A DNA stretch of 64,000 bases, taken from NCBI RefSeq assembly GCF_900090325.1, contig NZ_FMHW01000002.1, positions 2,790,001-2,854,000 of the forward strand, given 5' to 3'. Numbering within the stretch: position 1 is the stretch's first letter; every line of letters begins with the position of its first letter. The stretch comes from Micromonospora pallida. GTDB lineage: Bacteria > Actinomycetota > Actinomycetes > Mycobacteriales > Micromonosporaceae. The notes beneath the pieces were generated by a model. That model made no database searches, was not told the DNA's origin, and saw nothing but the letters and a program-made list of their open reading frames with translations. Of the stretch, positions 1 to 10,768 are shown one piece after another. A program made the position numbers and the translations under genes.

Positions 1-756
1 CATCGGCGCCCACATCAGCAGCCCGGCCAACTGCTGGTCGGCCAGTGGGTCGGCACCGAGCACCGCCACCGGGTAGACCGGCCGGGGCGCGAAGGTGAGC
101 ACGGCGCCCAGCGCGGACGCCGGCAGCATGGTGCCGATCAGCAGCAGCATGCCGGTCGGCGCGGGCAGCCGGTGCCGGGGAGCGCCGAGCAGCGGCGCCC
201 AGAGCAGCCAGGCCGACCCGACGAAGCAGGCGTGCTGCACCACGTGCACGACCGGGTGCCGCTCGGCGGCGAGATAGGGCACGGGCAGGTGCCAGAACCA
301 GAGCACGACCGTCTGGAGACCGCCCGCGACCAGCGCCACGACCACCGGGCGACGCAGCCACCGGCCCGGTCCGGTGACCCGCAGCCGGGCCAGCCGACGA
401 CGTAGCGCCGCCGGGCAGGCCAGGGTCAGCGGCAGTCCGGCGGCCCCGGCCGCGAGCAGCGGTCCCGCGACGAGCAGCAGCAACATGTGCTGCGTCATGT
501 GCACGGCGAGGCCCCGGGCTGCCAGCGCGGCGATCGGACCGTTCTGGGCGGCGAGCAGGACGAGCAGGCCGGCTCCGAAGGCGACCACCCGCCAGCCCGG
601 CAGGACGTCGCCGACACCTCGCCGGGCCCACAGCTCGTGGACGCCCCGCCCGTAGCCGGCGGCGAGCAGGGCCAGCACGGTCACCAGCAGCATGGCGAGA
701 ATGCCGCCGGCCACCTCGTCCGCGCCCGCAGGCCCGGGGGCGGTCAGCGCTGGCAT
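1..756 (-). CDS. ctaG: Cytochrome c oxidase assembly protein, CtaG/caa3 type (partial)
   Basis: Multi-pass membrane protein of the caa3-oxidase CtaG family, which helps deliver copper to or assemble subunits I/II. The reverse frame from ATG at 754-756 stays open to the window edge, so the C-terminus is missing. Histidine-containing membrane motifs typical of the family are visible: MTQHMLLLL, WFWHLP and VVHVVQHACF. The start overlaps the stop of the upstream small membrane gene by 13 bases, so it is the last visible gene of the oxidase operon. The family call is firm; the assembly role is from family knowledge. Confidence 0.85.
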   Translation of the reverse strand, partial: MPALTAPGPAGADEVAGGILAMLLVTVLALLAAGYGRGVHELWARRGVGDVLPGWRVVAFGAGLLVLLAAQNGPIAALAARGLAVHMTQHMLLLLVAGPLLAAGAAGLPLTLACPAALRRRLARLRVTGPGRWLRRPVVVALVAGGLQTVVLWFWHLPVPYLAAERHPVVHVVQHACFVGSAWLLWAPLLGAPRHRLPAPTGMLLLIGTMLPASALGAVLTFAPRPVYPVAVLGADPLADQQLAGLLMWAPM

Positions 757-1148
757 GGCGGTAGCACCAGCAGGGCGACGCCGCCCAGCATGATGATGGT
801 CAGGAAGAGCAGGTTGGACCAGATGCCAACCACGGCGAGCAGCCGGCTGCGCCCCACCGACCGGTCCGCGCCGTCCGGTGGCGGCGGCGAGTCTGCGGTA
901 CGCCGCCAGAGCAACGTGGACGCCAGCAGCGCGCCCACCGTGGCCAGCGCCGGCAGCACCACGGCGGCCCCGAGGACGGTACGCAGCGGGACCGCGCCGA
1001 TCCGCTCGGACCCGCTGGCACAGGTCAACTCGTCGACTCCCCAGCCGGCCAGCAGGTGCACCGCCCAGGCGACCGCGCCGCCGAGCACGGCGTACCAGAG
1101 CAGCAGCCCGCCGGCGAGGCGGACCCGGGGTCCGGGATGGGTGCTCAT
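744..1148 (-). CDS. Small membrane protein of the oxidase operon
   Basis: A 134-residue protein with about three hydrophobic helices: near the N-terminus, around the middle, and at the C-terminus ending VLPPCQR. Its position directly between ctaE and ctaG is typical of small accessory or subunit IV-like proteins of caa3 operons, but no diagnostic motif is visible. The ATG overlaps the ctaE stop by one base (TGATG), implying translational coupling. The function is not recognised; association with the oxidase is inferred from context only. Confidence 0.75.
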   Translation of the reverse strand: MSTHPGPRVRLAGGLLLWYAVLGGAVAWAVHLLAGWGVDELTCASGSERIGAVPLRTVLGAAVVLPALATVGALLASTLLWRRTADSPPPPDGADRSVGRSRLLAVVGIWSNLLFLTIIMLGGVALLVLPPCQR

Positions 1149-1768
1149 CACAGCCTCGGGGAGAGGTAGATGACGAACAGGATGGCGACCCAGACCACGT
1201 CGACGAAGTGCCAGTAGATGGCGGCGTTGCGGACCCGGTCGTGGCGGTGCGCGCCGAAGCTGCCGCCACGTAGGGAGGCGGCCAGCAGCCAGGCGATCAT
1301 GGTCAGCCCGACCGCCACGTGCAGCCCGTGGAATCCGGTGATGACGTAGAAGAGCGACCCGTAGGCGTCGGTGGTGATGGTGAAGTGGCGCAGCTTGTCC
1401 GTGTACTCGGTGGCCTGCATGGCCAGGAACGTCACCCCGAGCAGGAGGGTGGCGGCCAGGCCGGACCGCAGCCGCCAGCGCTGCCCCTTGCGGATGCCGC
1501 GCTCGGCCCAGACCATCGGCAGGCTGCTGGGCACCAGCACGGCGGTCATCACCAGCGGGAGCAGCAGCTCCGGCGGCTCGATCCCCGGTGGGGGCCACGG
1601 CGCGCCGTACTGGAAGCGCAGGTAGAAGTAGCTGCCGAGCAGGCAGGCGAAGAGGGTGGCCTCGGTGACGACGAACATCACCATCCCCCACCAGCCGGTG
1701 GACCGGCCGACCGGCAGTTCGGTGGTCAGCGCCTCGGTGCCGGTGACCGCCGCGATGGTCCTGGTCAT
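1148..1768 (-). CDS. ctaE: Cytochrome c oxidase subunit III
   Basis: A 206-residue COX3-family subunit with five or so membrane helices. It supports the catalytic core rather than carrying metal centres. Recognisable family features are the FVVTEATLFACLLGSYFYLR segment, the glutamate-containing QATEY helix, the FHGLHVAVG helix and the terminal YWHFVDVVWV motif. The length is normal for the short bacterial form. The gene starts four bases inside the ctaD coding end and overlaps the next gene by one base, so the operon is tightly coupled. Confidence 0.95.
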   Translation of the reverse strand: MTRTIAAVTGTEALTTELPVGRSTGWWGMVMFVVTEATLFACLLGSYFYLRFQYGAPWPPPGIEPPELLLPLVMTAVLVPSSLPMVWAERGIRKGQRWRLRSGLAATLLLGVTFLAMQATEYTDKLRHFTITTDAYGSLFYVITGFHGLHVAVGLTMIAWLLAASLRGGSFGAHRHDRVRNAAIYWHFVDVVWVAILFVIYLSPRL

Positions 1769-3687
1769 CGGCTCGCCCCGACTTCCTGGTCCGGCCGGCG
1801 CGGCGGCCAGAGCCAGACCGCGATGGTGCCGGCCACCGCCACGGCGGCCACGGCAGCCAGTGGGTACCAGGCGAACAGCAGCGCGGTGAAGAAGACCAGC
1901 ATCGCCACGGCGAGCAGCAACGGTTGCAGGGACGCCTCCGGCATCTCCACCGCCCGCTCCCGACGCCCGTCGAGTTCGCTGGTGAGCAGGGTCGTCCGCC
2001 CGTCGGCCAGGATCCGGTCCGGGTCGGCGCCCATCGACTCCCGGCTCGGTTCGTCCCAGACCGGGTGCACGCTGTGCACCCGGGGCAGGACCGGGAAGTT
2101 GTACGGCTTCGGCGGCGAGTCGGTGGCCCACTCCAGGCTGTCGCCACCCCACGGGTCCGGGCCGGCCGGCCGGCCGCGCCGGATCGCGTGCCCCACGCCG
2201 ACGAGGACCAGCAGCAGCCCGACCGCCAGCACGTACGCCCCGATGGTGCTGACCAGGTTCCAGCCGTCCCAACCCAGCTCGCCCGGGTAGGTGTAGACCC
2301 GTCTCGGCATGCCGAACAGCCCGTAGAGGTGCATCGGGAAGAACGTGCCGTGCATGCCAGCGAACACCAGCCAGAACGCCCACCGGCCGAGCCCCTCGTG
2401 GTACATCCGCCCGGTGATCTTCGGCAGCCAGTAGTAGATGCCGGCAAGGATCGGGAAAACCGCCCCACCGAAGAGCACGTAGTGGAAGTGGGCGACCACG
2501 AAGTAGGAGTCGGTCACCTGCTGGTCGAAGGCGGTCAGCGCGAACATGGCGCCGGTGAACCCGCCGAGCACGAAGGTCACCACGAACCCGATCACGAACA
2601 GCAGTGGCACCCGGAGCACCAGGCGGCCGAGCGCCATGGTGGCAAGCCAGGCGAAGATCTGGATTCCGGACGGGATGGTGATGACCGTGCTCGCCGCGCT
2701 GAAGAAGCTGTACGAGAGCTGGGGCAGCCCGGTGGCGAACATGTGGTGCACCCAGACGCCGAACGAGATGATCGCGATGGACACGAGGGCCAGCACGATC
2801 AGCGCGTAGCCGACCACGCCCCGCCGGGTGAACGCGGGCAGCACGGCCGAGACGATGCCCAGGGCCGGCATCACGATGATGTACACGTCCGGGTGGCCGA
2901 AGATCCAGAACAGGTGCTGCCAGAGCAGCACGTTCCCGCCGGCGTCCGGGTCGAAGAAGTGGGTGCCGAACCGGCGGTCGAGGAAGAGCATCGCGTTGTC
3001 GAGGTTCAGCGCGGGCAACGCGAAGATCACCATGAAGGCGGTGACGACGATCGCCCAGACGAACAACGGCACCCGGTTCAGCGACATGCCCGGAGCGCGC
3101 AGCTTGAGCGCGGTGACGATGAAGTTGATCGAGCCGGCGGTGGTGGCGATGCCGAGGAACAGCAGCCCCAGACTGTAGACGTCCATGTGCAGGCCCGGGG
3201 TGTGCTGCTCGTCGGTCAGCGGCACGTACGCGAACCAGCCCGCGTTCGGGGCCGCCCCGAAGGGCAGGCTCGCCCACATGAACAGTCCGGCGAACAGGAA
3301 CACCCAGTAGCCGAGCGCGTTCAGCTTGGGGAAGGCCATGTCCCGCGAGCCGATCATGAGCGGGACCAGGAAGTTGCCGAACCCGAAGAGCATCGGGGTG
3401 GCGAACAGGAAGATCATCGCCGTGCCGTGCATGGTGAAGAGCTGGTTGTACTCCCCGGGCGAGAGCAGCCGCGACTCCGGCCGGGCGAGCTGGGTACGCA
3501 TCGCCAGGGCGCTCAGCCCGGCCAGGACGAAGAACAGCCCGGCGGTGACCAGGTAGCGCCGGCCGATCCGCTTGTGGTCCACCGTGGTGAACCAGGAGCG
3601 CAGCGAGGGCCGTTCGGCCCAGTGCGCCTCCAGCCGGGCCAGGTCCTCCTGGCTGACGACGGGTGCCGGTGCGGCGGTCGTGGACAC
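1765..3687 (-). CDS. ctaD: Cytochrome c oxidase subunit I (heme-copper, aa3 type)
   Basis: Catalytic subunit that reduces O2 at the heme a3-CuB centre and pumps protons. Length is 640 residues with about twelve membrane helices. Ligands readable from the translation are H87 (TMHG), H265 with Y269 in GHPDVY, H314-H315 (VHHMF), and H400 and H402 (AHFHYV). Two proton-path residues differ from the textbook enzymes: D267 replaces the Glu of GHPEVY, and Q343 stands where the K-channel Lys of the SGxKIF motif is expected. The D-channel Asp (D116 in RDMAFP) is present. The GTG start is preceded by a purine-rich GGAGGGGAGGGAGGA stretch. The C-terminal extension with two helices is typical of caa3 subunits. 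Confidence 0.95.
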   Translation of the reverse strand: MSTTAAPAPVVSQEDLARLEAHWAERPSLRSWFTTVDHKRIGRRYLVTAGLFFVLAGLSALAMRTQLARPESRLLSPGEYNQLFTMHGTAMIFLFATPMLFGFGNFLVPLMIGSRDMAFPKLNALGYWVFLFAGLFMWASLPFGAAPNAGWFAYVPLTDEQHTPGLHMDVYSLGLLFLGIATTAGSINFIVTALKLRAPGMSLNRVPLFVWAIVVTAFMVIFALPALNLDNAMLFLDRRFGTHFFDPDAGGNVLLWQHLFWIFGHPDVYIIVMPALGIVSAVLPAFTRRGVVGYALIVLALVSIAIISFGVWVHHMFATGLPQLSYSFFSAASTVITIPSGIQIFAWLATMALGRLVLRVPLLFVIGFVVTFVLGGFTGAMFALTAFDQQVTDSYFVVAHFHYVLFGGAVFPILAGIYYWLPKITGRMYHEGLGRWAFWLVFAGMHGTFFPMHLYGLFGMPRRVYTYPGELGWDGWNLVSTIGAYVLAVGLLLVLVGVGHAIRRGRPAGPDPWGGDSLEWATDSPPKPYNFPVLPRVHSVHPVWDEPSRESMGADPDRILADGRTTLLTSELDGRRERAVEMPEASLQPLLLAVAMLVFFTALLFAWYPLAAVAAVAVAGTIAVWLWPPRRPDQEVGASR

Positions 3688-3704
3688 TCCTCCCTCCCCT
3701 CCGC

Positions 3705-4745
3705 TCACGTCAACGACTGCAGGTAGGCGACGAGGTCCGGCAGCCGGGCCGCGTCGACCGGTTGCGGCGGCATGCGGTTGCCCGGCTTGACCGTCTGCGA
3801 GTTCGCGATCCAACCGCCCAGATGGCCGCCGTCGTTGGGCACCGCTCCCGCCCCGATGCTCCACCGGGAGCCGACGTCGGACAGGTCGGGACCGACCCGG
3901 CCGTTCGCGCCGGTGCCCCGGATGGCGTGACAACCGGCGCAGCTGCCCTGCACGAACGCCTGCTGCCCGCGTCGCTGCGCGTCGGTCTGCGGCTGGGGTG
4001 CGGGTGCACCGAGTCGGGTCAGCCAGGCGTCGAAGTCGCTGCGGGGCTCGGCCACCACGAGGAACGCCATGTGCGCGTGCTGGGTGCCGCAGTACTCGGC
4101 GCACTGGCCCCGGTAGCGGCCGGCCCGCTCGGCGTGCAGCCAGGTCTCCCGTTCCTCCCCGGCGATCAGGTCGGTCTTCGGCATGAGCTGCGGCACCCAG
4201 AAGCTGTGCAGCACGTCGGCGGTACGCAGCCGGATCCGCACCTTCTCGCCCACCGGGATGTGCAGCTCGTTGGCGGTGGCCCCGGCGACACCCGGCACCC
4301 GCACCTCCCACCACCAGCGGTGGCCGGTGACCTCGATGACGGGTGCCCGGGGGCCCGGACCGTCACCCAGCGCGGCGAGGTCGCGCAGCCCGAGGCTGTA
4401 GACCGTCACCAGGATCACCAGCGGCACCCCGGCACCAGCGACCGCGACGAAGCGCAGCGGCTGGCCGTGCCGGACCCGGACCTCTGGTCGGCGGCGGAAC
4501 ACCAACGCCCAGAGCAACACCAGCATGACCTCGGCGAAGACCGCCATGGAGATCCAGAACAGCGCCCACCACAGCCCGGCTACCCGGCCGGCGCCCACCC
4601 CCGCCGGGTCGAGTGTGGACGGCGCCTGCCCGGTGCAGCCGGCGGACGCCAGCACGCCACCCAGCGCCACCGGGGTGAGGTGCCGACGCCAGCGCTGCCA
4701 CCGGGAGCGCGTCGTCGGATCGTCTCTCGTGTCCACCGGCACCAA
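3705..4745 (-). CDS. ctaC: Cytochrome c oxidase subunit II with fused cytochrome c (caa3 type)
   Basis: Lipoprotein electron-entry subunit. Residues 1-36 form a signal peptide ending in the lipobox LASAGC (Cys37). Two membrane helices follow (about 55-80 and 97-120). The CuA cupredoxin domain carries H180, C215, C219, H223 and M226 (CAEYCGTQHAHM). A C-terminal cytochrome c domain has CAGCH (269-273) and a likely axial Met325 in RMPP. This fusion defines a caa3 oxidase and fits the divergently transcribed cytochrome c maturation genes. It is the first gene of the leftward operon, 17 bases before ctaD. Confidence 0.96.
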   Translation of the reverse strand: MVPVDTRDDPTTRSRWQRWRRHLTPVALGGVLASAGCTGQAPSTLDPAGVGAGRVAGLWWALFWISMAVFAEVMLVLLWALVFRRRPEVRVRHGQPLRFVAVAGAGVPLVILVTVYSLGLRDLAALGDGPGPRAPVIEVTGHRWWWEVRVPGVAGATANELHIPVGEKVRIRLRTADVLHSFWVPQLMPKTDLIAGEERETWLHAERAGRYRGQCAEYCGTQHAHMAFLVVAEPRSDFDAWLTRLGAPAPQPQTDAQRRGQQAFVQGSCAGCHAIRGTGANGRVGPDLSDVGSRWSIGAGAVPNDGGHLGGWIANSQTVKPGNRMPPQPVDAARLPDLVAYLQSLT

Positions 4746-4870
4746 CCCTAGTGACTTCGCACCCTCATATCAGGTTTTAGGTGGATTGGGAAAATTGGCC
4801 GCTTTTGGCTGATTAGAGTGGGTGCACAGGTAGGCAGCAGGCGAGCATCGACGGCGCGGACGGGACGAGG
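4746..4870. promoter_or_regulatory. Divergent promoter region between oxidase and ccm operons
   Basis: 125 bases separate the two divergent starts. The stretch around 4765-4825 is clearly AT-richer than its surroundings, as expected for promoters of both operons. I could not assign unambiguous -35/-10 pairs or an operator. Shared regulation of the oxidase and its cytochrome maturation genes is an inference from this arrangement. Confidence 0.5.
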
Positions 4871-5635
4871 ATGCGCACTTCCACCGTTGAACTGACCGCA
4901 GACTCCGCACGGGGCCGCGCGGCCCGACGTACGACCGCCTGGATCGGCGGTGGCCTCGCCGCCGCGGCCGGACTCGCCGGCGGCCTGCTGGCCCCGACCG
5001 ATGCCCTCCAGGGCCAGGCGCAACGCCTCATGTACCTGCACGTACCAGCCGCCTGGGTGGCCTACCTGGCGTTCGTCGTCGTGCTCGCGGCCAGCGGTGC
5101 GTACCTCGTCCGGGCCGACGCCCGGTGGGACGCCATCGCCCTGGCCGCCACCGAGATCGGCGTGGTCCTCACCGTGCTGACCCTCACCACCGGGGCACTC
5201 TGGGGCCACCTGGTCTGGGGGACCTGGTGGGCCTGGGATCCCCGCCTGGTCAGCACCGCTCTGCTGCTCCTGGTGTACGCCGCCGCGCTAGCCCTGCGCC
5301 GGGCCCTCGCCGAACGGACCGGTGCACCGTGGCACGGTGACCCGACGGTCGCCCGCCCCGTCGCCGTCCTCGGGATCGGCGGCTTCCTGCTCGTTCCCGT
5401 GGTGCACTTCTCGGTGCGCTGGTGGCGCTCGCTGCACCAGCAGGCCACCATCCTCGCCCCCGAACGACCGCCGATCGACCCCCGGATGGCGCTCGCGTTG
5501 CTGCTGGCCGTGGCCGCGGCGACCGTCGCCGCCACCTGGGTGCTGGCCCACCGGGTGGTGCGGTCGCAGCGCCGACCCGACCCGGCCCGTGCCCCGCTGC
5601 GGGAGCGACGGCCGGTGCCGGCGCGGGTGCGATGA
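4871..5635 (+). CDS. ccmC: Cytochrome c biogenesis protein CcmC (heme handling, System I)
   Basis: Membrane protein of 254 residues of the heme-handling protein superfamily. CcmC presents heme to CcmE at the outer membrane face in System I. The tryptophan-rich signature is clear (WGTWWAWDPRLVS), and flanking histidines lie in MYLHVP and VPVVHFSV. There are six hydrophobic helices. The stop overlaps the ccmE start as ATGA. No ccmA or ccmB precedes it: ccmC is the first gene after the divergent promoter. A CcsA-like System II assignment is less likely because ccmE, ccmF, ccmG and ccmH follow directly. Confidence 0.92.
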   Translation: MRTSTVELTADSARGRAARRTTAWIGGGLAAAAGLAGGLLAPTDALQGQAQRLMYLHVPAAWVAYLAFVVVLAASGAYLVRADARWDAIALAATEIGVVLTVLTLTTGALWGHLVWGTWWAWDPRLVSTALLLLVYAAALALRRALAERTGAPWHGDPTVARPVAVLGIGGFLLVPVVHFSVRWWRSLHQQATILAPERPPIDPRMALALLLAVAAATVAATWVLAHRVVRSQRRPDPARAPLRERRPVPARVR

Positions 5636-6019
5636 TCCGCCGCCCCGGACGCCTGGCGCTGGTCGCGGTACTGCTCGCCACGGGCGGACTGCTGGTGGCC
5701 GGCGCGCTGCGCGACACCCTCACCTACTACCGCACCCCGGGCGAGGTGCTGGCCGACCCGGACGCGGCACGGCAGCGGGTCCGCCTCGGCGGCGAGGTCG
5801 TCCCGGGGTCGATACGACGCGACGGTGACCTGGTGGTGTTCCGCCTGGCCGACCGGGGCGACGAGGTGACCGTACGACAGCGCGGGGTGCCTCCGGAGAC
5901 CTTCCGGGAGAGCGAGGACGCGGTCGTCGAGGGCCGGCTCGGCGCCGACGGCGTGTTCGACGCCGACCACGTGGTGGTGCGACACGGCAACGAGTACGGA
6001 CCCGCCCCGGAGCCGGCCG

Positions 6020-6030
<11 letters not shown>
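5632..6030 (+). CDS. ccmE: Cytochrome c maturation heme chaperone CcmE
   Basis: A 132-residue periplasm-facing heme chaperone anchored by an N-terminal helix (residues about 6-26). It binds heme covalently and passes it to CcmF/CcmH. The heme-binding HxxxY motif of the bacterial type is intact (H118 and Y122 in RHGNEY). The OB-fold core with RVRLGGEV and YYRTPGEV segments is recognisable. The ATG overlaps the ccmC stop; the 3' end overlaps ccmF by 11 bases. Confidence 0.92.
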
Positions 6031-7911
<1,881 letters not shown>

Positions 7912-7915
<4 letters not shown>

Positions 7916-8463
7916 GCGCGGGGGTCGGACGGTGGCGGCGGATCCGGCTCGCCCCGGCGGCGGTCCTGCTGCTGGCGGTCGCCCTCGGGCTCGTACTCAC
8001 CGCCGAACACCGCACCCGCGCAGGCGGCGACGGACCACGACCGGCGGTGGCCGCACCCGCGTTGGCCGGCACCACCCTCACCGGTGAGCGGTTCGACCTG
8101 GCGGCGGCACGCGGAGACGTCGTCCTGGTCAACGTCTTCGCGTCGTGGTGCGGCCCCTGCCGGGACGAGCTGCCGCTGCTGGTGGAGACCGCCCGGGACT
8201 GGTCACCACGGGGGCTGCGGGTGGTCGGGCTCAACCTGCGCGACGGGCCGGACGCGGTCCGTGCCCTGCTCCGGCAGACGCGGGCCGACGCACTCACCGT
8301 GTTGCCCGATCCCGACGGCGTCCGGGCCGTCGAGTGGGGTGTCCGGGGCGTGCCGGAGACCTTCCTGGTGGACCGCGACGGACGCGTCGTCGCGCACCGG
8401 AACGGTGTGGTCACCCGACAGTGGCTTCGGGACGAGCTGTCCGCCCTGCTGGGTGCGGCGTGA
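7912..8463 (+). CDS. ccmG: Thiol-disulfide oxidoreductase CcmG/TlpA-like
   Basis: A 183-residue membrane-anchored thioredoxin-fold protein. It has an N-terminal helix (about residues 10-28), then the active site WCGPC in FASWCGPC. GVRGVPETFLVD supplies the cis-Pro loop typical of CcmG/ResA/TlpA. It reduces the CxxCH cysteines of apocytochrome c before heme attachment. The GTG start overlaps the ccmF stop, and its own stop overlaps the ccmH GTG. Confidence 0.9.
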
Positions 8464-9404
8464 CCCGTCGACGTCCGGTCGTCGCGCTGGGCCTGGCAGT
8501 GCTGCTCGCGCTGGCGGTCGCCGGGCTGCTCCGGTCGACCGGGTCGGCGGACCGGGCCGACCCGGTCGCCGACATAGCCGCCGGACTCCGCTGCCCCGCC
8601 TGTCAGGGAGAGTCGGTGGCCGACTCGCGATCCCCGATCGCCGCCTCGATGCGCCAGGTGGTCGCCGACCAGGTGGCGCAGGGCCGCAGCCCGGAGGAGA
8701 TCCGCCGCTGGTTCGTCGCCCGGTACGGCGAGGAGGTCCTCGCTGCGCCGCGCGTACGGGGGCTCGCGCTGTTGCTCTGGGTGGTGCCCGCAGTGACGCT
8801 GCTCGGCGTCGGCGCCGCCGCGGCGCGTACCCTGCGACGCCGACCCCCGGACGGCGAACGCCGGCGGCCGGACGGCGCCTCGGCCCCGGTCCGCCGTCGA
8901 CGACCTCGCCTCGCCTGGTGGCTCACCGCCGCCGGGCTGGTCGCCCTCGTGGCGACGGTGGCCATGGCCGCCGACCGGCTGGTGCCGCCGGCCCCGCAGC
9001 GCCCGGCTGCCGACCCGACGGCAGTCACGCTACGGCTGGCCCAGGACCTGGAGAGTCAGCAGCGGTACGACGCCGCCGCGCAGCTGTACCGGGAAGCGCT
9101 GCGGGAGCGGCCCGACGACGACGTCCGGCTGCGCCTCGCCTTCGCTCTGCTGCGCTCGTCGGACGCCGCCGGGGCGGAAGAGGCCGCACGGCAGGTCCTC
9201 GAACACGCGCCCGACCTGCCCGACGGGCTGCTGGTGCTGGGCCTGGCCCAGCGGACCACCCGGCCGGCGGACGCGCCGACGACGCTGCGGCGCTTCCTCG
9301 CCGTCGCGGCGGGGCACCCGGCCGCCACGGAGATCCGTCGGCTGCTCGAACCCCGACCGCGCTCAGCGACGACGCCGGGACCGGGCCAGCAGAAAACCGA
9401 GTAG
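8460..9404 (+). CDS. ccmH: CcmH/CcmI fusion, cytochrome c maturation
   Basis: A 314-residue fusion. The N-terminal CcmH part has a signal anchor and the redox motif RCPACQ, followed by SxxA..MR..V and EEIRRWFVARYGEEVL. A second membrane helix follows (about 101-118), then a linker and third helix. The C-terminal part has TPR-like helices (YDAAAQLYREALRERPDD), as in CcmI, the apocytochrome chaperone. It closes the ccm operon. The fused CcmH-CcmI layout is known in other bacteria. Confidence 0.9.
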   Translation: MTRRRPVVALGLAVLLALAVAGLLRSTGSADRADPVADIAAGLRCPACQGESVADSRSPIAASMRQVVADQVAQGRSPEEIRRWFVARYGEEVLAAPRVRGLALLLWVVPAVTLLGVGAAAARTLRRRPPDGERRRPDGASAPVRRRRPRLAWWLTAAGLVALVATVAMAADRLVPPAPQRPAADPTAVTLRLAQDLESQQRYDAAAQLYREALRERPDDDVRLRLAFALLRSSDAAGAEEAARQVLEHAPDLPDGLLVLGLAQRTTRPADAPTTLRRFLAVAAGHPAATEIRRLLEPRPRSATTPGPGQQKTE

Positions 9405-9545
9405 CAGACCGGCGGTCAGCATGGCCACCGCGCGGGGGGTGACCGCGGCGCGGAGCCTGCCCAGACCCGCTCTCGGGTCCACCACGGTTCCGGCCACGTC
9501 ACCCGCAGCTCCCACCACCACGTCACCCAGCTTGCCGAGGTTCAC
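9363..9545 (-). CDS. Possible small membrane protein (60 aa)
   Basis: A reverse-strand ORF from GTG at 9543-9545, overlapping the end of ccmH by 42 bases tail to tail. It encodes an amphipathic N-terminus and one hydrophobic helix near the C-terminus (AMLTAGLLLGFLLA) followed by SRRRR. Codon third positions are mostly G/C. There is no recognisable family. It may be a genuine single-pass membrane protein or a chance ORF. Confidence 0.35.
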   Translation of the reverse strand: MNLGKLGDVVVGAAGDVAGTVVDPRAGLGRLRAAVTPRAVAMLTAGLLLGFLLARSRRRR

Positions 9546-9691
9546 GTGCCCACCGCTCTCTCGCGCCCACCGTTCCCTCGCGACCGTCACCTTCTCTTGC
9601 GCCCGTCGCCGGTCGGTACCCGGTGCGCCGACGACGAAACCCCGCCATGCTGCCGACCACGCCCAGGGTCACCACGGCTAGGGTCTGCGGC

Positions 9692-10768
9692 ATGGTCGTC
9701 CCCCGCCTGAGCAAGGCCGAAGCACGTCGGATCGCGGTCCACGCGCAGGCGCTCGACATGCCGCGCCCGACCGACCTCGTCGCCGTCGTCGAGCGCCTCA
9801 CGCTGCTGCAGATCGACCCCACGGCGGCCATCGCCCCCAGCGCCGACCTCGTGCTGTGGAGCCGGCTCGGCTCGGCGTACGACCCCGCCGACCTGACCAG
9901 GGCCGTCGAGACCGAGCGCACGCTCGTCGAGACCGTCGCCTACCTCCGGCCTCCCGGCGACCTGCCCGCCGTGCTCGCCGAGGCCCGCGCCCAGACGCAC
10001 CCGTCCACCCGAGCGTGGCTGACGGAGAACGAGCCGTTCCGCCGGGACATCCTGGCGCTGCTGGCCACGCGGGGCCCGCTGCTGTCCCGGGACATTCCCG
10101 ACACGAGCGTCGTGCCCTGGCCGTCGTCGGGCTGGACCAACAACCGGAACGTCACGAAGATGCTCGAGTGCCTGGCGCTGCACGGACACGTCGCGATCTC
10201 CGGACGCCGGGGGCGACAGCGCTACTGGGACCTCCCCGAGCGGGTCCACCCCGCCGACCTGCCGAGCCTCGACCTCGACGCGGCCGTCCGCCACCGCGAC
10301 GAGCGCCGGCTCGCGGCGCTCGGCATCGCCCGGTCCAGCGGCCCCCAGCTACCCGGTGAGTCGCCGTACGTCGGCACCGCCGGCGAGGAGGTCGCCGTCG
10401 AGGGGACCCCGGGCACCTGGCGGGTCCACCCGGCGTACCTGGGCCTGCCGTTCGAGGGACGTACCGCGCTGCTATCGCCGTTCGACCGGCTGATCCACGA
10501 CCGGGTCCGCGCCGAGCAGCTCTTCGACTTCGAGTACGTCCTCGAGATGTACAAGCCCAGGGACCAGCGCCGGTGGGGGTACTACGCCCTGCCCGTCCTC
10601 CACGGCGACCAACTCGTCGGCAAGCTGGACGCGACCGCCGACCGCAAGGCCGGCGTCCTCGTCGTCAACGCCGTCCACGAGGACGTGCCGTTCACCCCGG
10701 CAATGAGCGCCGGGGTCCGCGCCGAGATCGAGGACCTCGCCGACTGGCTCGGCCTCCGAGTCGCCTGA
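9692..10768 (+). CDS. Winged-helix protein of the YcaQ/AlkX family
   Basis: A 358-residue protein resembling the HTH_42/YcaQ group, some members of which unhook DNA interstrand crosslinks. Supporting segments are LSKAEARRIAVHAQALD at the N-terminus, LLQIDP, the winged-helix region around RGRQRYWDLPERV, LLSPFDRLIHDRVRAEQLFDFEY, and KLDATADRKAGVL near the end. I chose ATG at 9692 because the homologous core starts just after it, although the frame is open further upstream from GTG 9623. DNA-repair function is family inference. Its 3' end is overlapped by the opposing transporter frame. Confidence 0.75.
   Translation: MVVPRLSKAEARRIAVHAQALDMPRPTDLVAVVERLTLLQIDPTAAIAPSADLVLWSRLGSAYDPADLTRAVETERTLVETVAYLRPPGDLPAVLAEARAQTHPSTRAWLTENEPFRRDILALLATRGPLLSRDIPDTSVVPWPSSGWTNNRNVTKMLECLALHGHVAISGRRGRQRYWDLPERVHPADLPSLDLDAAVRHRDERRLAALGIARSSGPQLPGESPYVGTAGEEVAVEGTPGTWRVHPAYLGLPFEGRTALLSPFDRLIHDRVRAEQLFDFEYVLEMYKPRDQRRWGYYALPVLHGDQLVGKLDATADRKAGVLVVNAVHEDVPFTPAMSAGVRAEIEDLADWLGLRVA

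Noticed and set aside
1924..3726. Very long rightward ORF opposite ctaD
   Set aside because: Shadow frame of a high-GC gene; it encodes low-complexity His/Glu/Arg-rich sequence with no fold, while the opposite strand is a textbook oxidase subunit.
9623..9691. Upstream extension of the winged-helix gene from GTG 9623
   Set aside because: The extra 23 residues are Arg/Thr-rich and precede the conserved start; ATG 9692 fits the family better.
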